A stretch of 64,000 bases of DNA from an uncultured Oscillospiraceae bacterium (lineage in GTDB: Bacteria; Bacillota; Clostridia; Oscillospirales; Oscillospiraceae), in contig CAJTYK010000004.1 of assembly GCA_910584285.1 (NCBI GenBank), positions 1-64,000 on the forward strand. Reading direction: 5' to 3'. Both the position numbers and the translations under genes were made by a program. The notes beneath the pieces were generated by a model. That model did not search any database and was not told the DNA's origin. It saw nothing but the letters and a program-made list of their open reading frames with translations. Below, one piece after another: positions 60,975-64,000 of this stretch (within the stretch, counting starts at the first letter, position 1; the number at the start of each line of letters is the position of its first letter).

Positions 60975-61706
60975 TTACCGTTCCACCATTTTCCGGCGGA
61001 ACAGCCACACCGCCAGCGCCATCAATGCCGCTGCCCAGGCGGATACCCACAGCAGATGCCCCGGCAGAGCGGCCCAGTTTCCGGCCAGCGCCGCCCGGGC
61101 CCCGTCCGCCCCGTGGGCGAAGGGCAGCAGATAGGCAAATGTCCGGAAGCCTCCGCCCAGCAGGGACAGGTCGAACCAGATCCCTGCCAGCCAAGCGGTC
61201 ACGTTGGTGAGCAGGGCGCCGCACATGCCGCCCACCTGCTTGTCGCTAAACAGGGTGCCGCACAGCAGGCCCAGGGCGATGAACAGCAGGGCCGACGGGA
61301 TGAGGGACAGCACCACCGCCGGCAGGCGCCAGCTCAGCGGCAGTCCCAGGACCACCGCCGCCGCCATGCAGATGACGCTCTGTCCCACCGCCATGGGCAG
61401 CAGGGGCAGCAAATAGCCCAGCAGGAAGTCCGCCGCCGTCATGGGCGACGCCGCCAGCCGGGACAGAAAGGCGGTGGAGCGATCCCGGGCCAGCAGCAGG
61501 CCGGAAAACAGCGCCAGGAAGGTCAGCCCGAACAGGGCGATGCCCGGAGCCAGGGTCTCCAGCGCGAAAATCTGCACCGGCACGTTGTTCTGGATCACAG
61601 TCATCAGCACCAGCAGCACCAGGGGGAAGCCCAGCCCGAAGAACAGGGTGAGGGGATCCCGGAACAGCTCCTTGGTGTTGCGCTTGGCAAAGGCCAGCAT
61701 CCTCAT
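60975..61706 (-). CDS. ABC-2 type transporter permease
   Basis: A 243-residue membrane protein with six hydrophobic segments and a cytosolic start (MRMLAFAKRNTKELFRDPLT), typical of ABC-2 exporters for drugs, antibiotics or lipids. It overlaps the upstream ATPase gene by four bases, so the two are made together. Substrate unknown. Confidence 0.85.
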   Translation of the reverse strand: MRMLAFAKRNTKELFRDPLTLFFGLGFPLVLLVLMTVIQNNVPVQIFALETLAPGIALFGLTFLALFSGLLLARDRSTAFLSRLAASPMTAADFLLGYLLPLLPMAVGQSVICMAAAVVLGLPLSWRLPAVVLSLIPSALLFIALGLLCGTLFSDKQVGGMCGALLTNVTAWLAGIWFDLSLLGGGFRTFAYLLPFAHGADGARAALAGNWAALPGHLLWVSAWAAALMALAVWLFRRKMVER

Positions 61707-62422
61707 GACGCCGCCTCCTCTCCCGCCAGCGCCACAAAGGCGTCCTCAAAGGTTTCGCAGCCCGCCAGGGCCTTCAGCTCCTCCGCCGTTCCCACCGCCC
61801 GGAGCCTGCCGGAGGCCATGACGCCGATGCGGTCGGCCAGGGCCTCCGCCTCCTCCAGGTAGTGGGTGGTGAGGACGATGGCGGTGTGACCCTTCAGCCC
61901 CCGGATGACGCCCCACAGCTCCCGCCGGGCCAGCACGTCCAGGCCCAGGGTGGGCTCGTCCAGGAACAGCACCTCCGGCTGGGACACCAGGGCCATGGCG
62001 ATGGACAGCCGCCGCTGCCAGCCGCCGGACAGGGTTTTGGCCCGCTGTCCGGCCCACTGGGTCAGGCCCAGCTGCTCCATGACCTCCCCAACCCGGACCC
62101 GGGGCCGGCCGTACACCCCCGCCATCAGCGCCAGGTTTTCCGCCACCGTCAGGCCGGGGGCCACTGCCGTCTCCTGGGGGGAGACGGCCAGCACCTCCTT
62201 GGCCCGGTGGCTGTCGGTGCGGACGCTGTGGCCCATGAGGGCGGCGTCCCCCTCGGTGGGGGCGGTGAGGCAGCACAGCATCTTGATGGTGGTGGACTTG
62301 CCCGCCCCGTTCACGCCTAAGAGGGCGAACAGCTCCCCCTCTGGTATGGTGAGCTCCAGGCGATCTACCACCCGGCGCTTCCCGTAGTCCCGGGAGAGGC
62401 CGGTGATTTGAATGGCGTTCAT
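61703..62422 (-). CDS. ABC transporter ATPase
   Basis: A 239-residue ATPase: Walker A GVNGAGKSTT, Q-loop SPQETAVAPG, signature LSGGWQRRLSIAMAL (Trp in place of the usual Gln), Walker B VLFLDEPTLGLD and switch TTHYLEEAE. It drives the ABC-2 permease downstream. Its start overlaps the AbrB-like gene by four bases, so all three genes form one translationally linked operon. Confidence 0.92.
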   Translation of the reverse strand: MNAIQITGLSRDYGKRRVVDRLELTIPEGELFALLGVNGAGKSTTIKMLCCLTAPTEGDAALMGHSVRTDSHRAKEVLAVSPQETAVAPGLTVAENLALMAGVYGRPRVRVGEVMEQLGLTQWAGQRAKTLSGGWQRRLSIAMALVSQPEVLFLDEPTLGLDVLARRELWGVIRGLKGHTAIVLTTHYLEEAEALADRIGVMASGRLRAVGTAEELKALAGCETFEDAFVALAGEEAAS

Positions 62423-62673
62423 TTGGGTTCCTCCTCCTGATTCCCCTGCTCCTGCTGGGCCTGCTGGGCCTGGCGGACGGACTCGTGCATGAAGTCGATC
62501 ATGCCGTCGAAGCCCACGATGGCGATGCCCCGTTTCTTGTCCGCCATGAGCATCAGACTGTCCCCCGGCTCGATCTCAAAGAGATCCCGCACCTCCTTGG
62601 GGATGACAATTTGACCCTTGTCCCCCACCCGCACGGTGGAGAGAAATTGATCCCGCGGCAACTTCAGCTTCAT
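62419..62673 (-). CDS. AbrB/SpoVT-type transcription factor
   Basis: An 84-residue protein with a swapped-hairpin AbrB domain (STVRVGDKGQIVIPKEVRDL, FEIEPGDSLMLMADKKRG) and a C-terminal Gln-rich helix (RQAQQAQQEQGNQEEE). GGAGGAATTGG precedes the ATG. It is first in the ABC exporter operon, and its promoter holds a perfect inverted repeat over the -10, so it most likely represses its own operon. Confidence 0.9.
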   Translation of the reverse strand: MKLKLPRDQFLSTVRVGDKGQIVIPKEVRDLFEIEPGDSLMLMADKKRGIAIVGFDGMIDFMHESVRQAQQAQQEQGNQEEEPK

Positions 62674-62689
62674 TCCAATTCCTCCGACC

Positions 62690-62717
62690 AGTTATACTTT
62701 TCTCACTAAGTATAACT
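62690..62717 (-). promoter_or_regulatory. Operator overlapping the -10 of the AbrB-ABC operon
   Basis: AGTTATACTT (62690-62699) and its exact complement (62708-62717) are separated by 8 bases. The right arm contains the -10 box read on the minus strand. Confidence 0.7.
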
Positions 62718-62737
62718 CTGAGAACTCAGCTTGTCAA
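62709..62737 (-). promoter_or_regulatory. Promoter of the AbrB-ABC operon
   Basis: On the minus strand TTGACA (62732-62737) and TATACT (62709-62714) are 17 bases apart. The spacer holds a second palindrome, CTGAGTTCTCAG (62718-62729). Confidence 0.8.
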
Positions 62738-62808
62738 GAGAGAGCGGCAAAAAAGAAAATTGCCATAAGTTCCTCCCCCGCCGCATAGGATCCAGGGAGG
62801 TGATTGCG

Positions 62809-63990
62809 ATGCGAAAGAAAAGGACAACCCGGGGGCTGCTGCGGGCGGTGAGGCTGGCAGCGGCGGCGCTGGTGGCGGGGCTGGCGGCGTGGCTGCTGTG
62901 GCTGGTGGGGGATCCGGGGGCGGCGCTGCGGGATCTGCTGCGGCTGGCGGACAGCGCCCAGGTGGCCACCTCCCTGCTGGCGGCGGAGCTGGGCGTCCCC
63001 CGGCAGGAGGACGGCCTGTCCGGCTGGGACAGGCTGGTGCTGGCCCAGTCCTCCCTGCTGGGAGGGGTGGCCTCTCCCCGGAAGGACACCGCAAATGGGG
63101 AGGATCCCGCCCCCTCCGCTTCCCTGGATCCGGAGGAGCTGGATCCGGACGACGGGGAGGAGGAGCACAACCTCCCTCCCACCACCACCGCCCCGGAGGG
63201 GATTGTGGCCAAGACCATGGTGGCGGGCTCCTCCGCCAAGTATGTCACGTCGGGGAATCTGTCCGTCTACAACCACACGGACTACACCCTGGATCTGGAC
63301 GGCCTGCGGGCGGTGGCCCCTGCCCTGTCCGCCCAGGGGGAGGGCCCCAAGGTGCTGATCTACCACTCCCACGCCACCGAGGCCTACACCATGGATGGGG
63401 AGGACGTGTACGAGGAGAGCGACAGCTACCGCACCCTGGACACAGAGCGAAATATGGTGCGGGTGGGGGAGGAGATGGCGGCGGTGTTCCGGGCGGCGGG
63501 GGTGGAGGTGATCCACGACACCACCCTGTACGACTACCCCAGCTACAACGAGGCCTACAAGCGCTCCCTAGAGGGGGTGACGGCGGCGCTGAAGGAGCAC
63601 CCTTCCATCGTGCTGCTGCTGGACGTGCACCGGGACGCGCTGGTGGCCAGCGACGGCACCATTTACAAGGTTGTGGCGGGGTCGGTGGACGACTGCGCCC
63701 AGGTGATGATGGTGCTGGGCAGCGACGCGGGCGGGCAGGTGCACCCCAACTGGAAGGTGAACCTGTCCCTGGCCCTGGAGATCCAGGATGCCCTGGCCGG
63801 CAAGTGGGCTACCCTGGCCCGGCCGGTGGTGCTGCGAGGCTCCCGCTTCAACCAGCACCTGTCCACCGGCACCCTGCTGGTGGAGGTGGGCACCCACGGA
63901 AACACCCTCCAGGAGGCCATCACCGCCGCCCGGCTGTACGCCCGGACGGTGGCGGAGCTGATGACCGAGGGAACGGAAGGGACGCCGTGA
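62809..63990 (+). CDS. spoIIP: Stage II sporulation protein P
   Basis: A 393-residue peptidoglycan amidase/endopeptidase for engulfment. One N-terminal transmembrane helix (LAAAALVAGLAAWLLWLV) anchors it. The catalytic region has VLIYHSHATEAYT near 180, VLLLDVHRDAL near 270, and NQHLSTGTLLVEVGTHGNTL near the end. ATG 62809 is chosen for the AGGGAGGTG site; the 26 codons before it have none. It is mother-cell specific in Bacillus; no sigma-E promoter was identified here with certainty. Confidence 0.93.
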   Translation: MRKKRTTRGLLRAVRLAAAALVAGLAAWLLWLVGDPGAALRDLLRLADSAQVATSLLAAELGVPRQEDGLSGWDRLVLAQSSLLGGVASPRKDTANGEDPAPSASLDPEELDPDDGEEEHNLPPTTTAPEGIVAKTMVAGSSAKYVTSGNLSVYNHTDYTLDLDGLRAVAPALSAQGEGPKVLIYHSHATEAYTMDGEDVYEESDSYRTLDTERNMVRVGEEMAAVFRAAGVEVIHDTTLYDYPSYNEAYKRSLEGVTAALKEHPSIVLLLDVHRDALVASDGTIYKVVAGSVDDCAQVMMVLGSDAGGQVHPNWKVNLSLALEIQDALAGKWATLARPVVLRGSRFNQHLSTGTLLVEVGTHGNTLQEAITAARLYARTVAELMTEGTEGTP

Positions 63991-64000
63991 GAAAGGCCGC
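63987..64000 (+). CDS. Possible start of the next gene, cut by the window end
   Basis: GTG at 63987 overlaps the spoIIP stop (GTGA) and opens MRKA before the sequence ends. Too short to identify. Confidence 0.3.

Overview
The window is chromosomal DNA from a GC-rich, endospore-forming Firmicute. SpoIIP, Asp23/YloU, a FakA-type DAK2 protein, YmdB, a one-chain clostridial PurL and a liv transporter next to core genes all point to Oscillospiraceae, for example the Flavonifractor/Lawsonibacter/Pseudoflavonifractor group. That placement is inference from gene content and composition. No rRNA, tRNA or CRISPR array was seen.

Left part (1-17500) is an accessory region. It opens with two tandem PfkB sugar kinases, then a scrapyard of broken genes (XRE regulator, internally deleted AraC regulator, truncated thiolase), an intact beta-keto acid cleavage enzyme and an ECF transporter S component. 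Next come a 975-aa primase-helicase-PLD protein of the TOTE type, a truncated IS110 transposase, a zinc-cluster protein with a WYL regulator, and a compact unassigned operon (11363-15223). That operon holds a protein of unknown family, a leftover phosphatase N-terminus fused in frame to a complete phosphatase, a second metallophosphoesterase, a small protein and a P-loop kinase-like protein. An IS5-type transposase remnant and a hicA(dead)-hicB-Uma2 operon close the island. The 11363-15223 operon, with the TOTE protein nearby, is my best candidate for an undescribed system.

Middle part (17600-45440) is mostly core genome: an ECF sigma/anti-sigma pair, PepV dipeptidase, the rpsF-ssb-rpsR operon behind a perfect promoter, a small-membrane-protein/XRE/DUF3169 operon with an operator array, an SLH-GH25 lysozyme, YmdB, a DEAD-box helicase, an Rrf2 regulator, a TVP38 protein, a NYN-LOTUS protein, a YheO-type regulator, SecA, PgeF, a peptide-type binding lipoprotein, PurL, an SDR and the five-gene branched-chain amino acid (liv) ABC operon.

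Right part (45441-64000) holds an MBOAT/DHHW acylation pair with an alpha/beta hydrolase inserted between, a family of DUF4358 lipoproteins (one frameshifted, one reduced to a tail), uridine kinase, TrmL, a glycolytic cluster (pgk, tpiA, gpmI, eno) with two tiny conserved-looking ORFs, Asp23 and FakA-like genes, a bactofilin, an AbrB-controlled ABC exporter and spoIIP. Structured repeats recur between genes: a roughly 105-bp multi-palindrome element in two copies, each starting right after a stop codon; a 27-bp perfect inverted repeat before pgeF; and a hairpin beside a duplicated gpmI tail.
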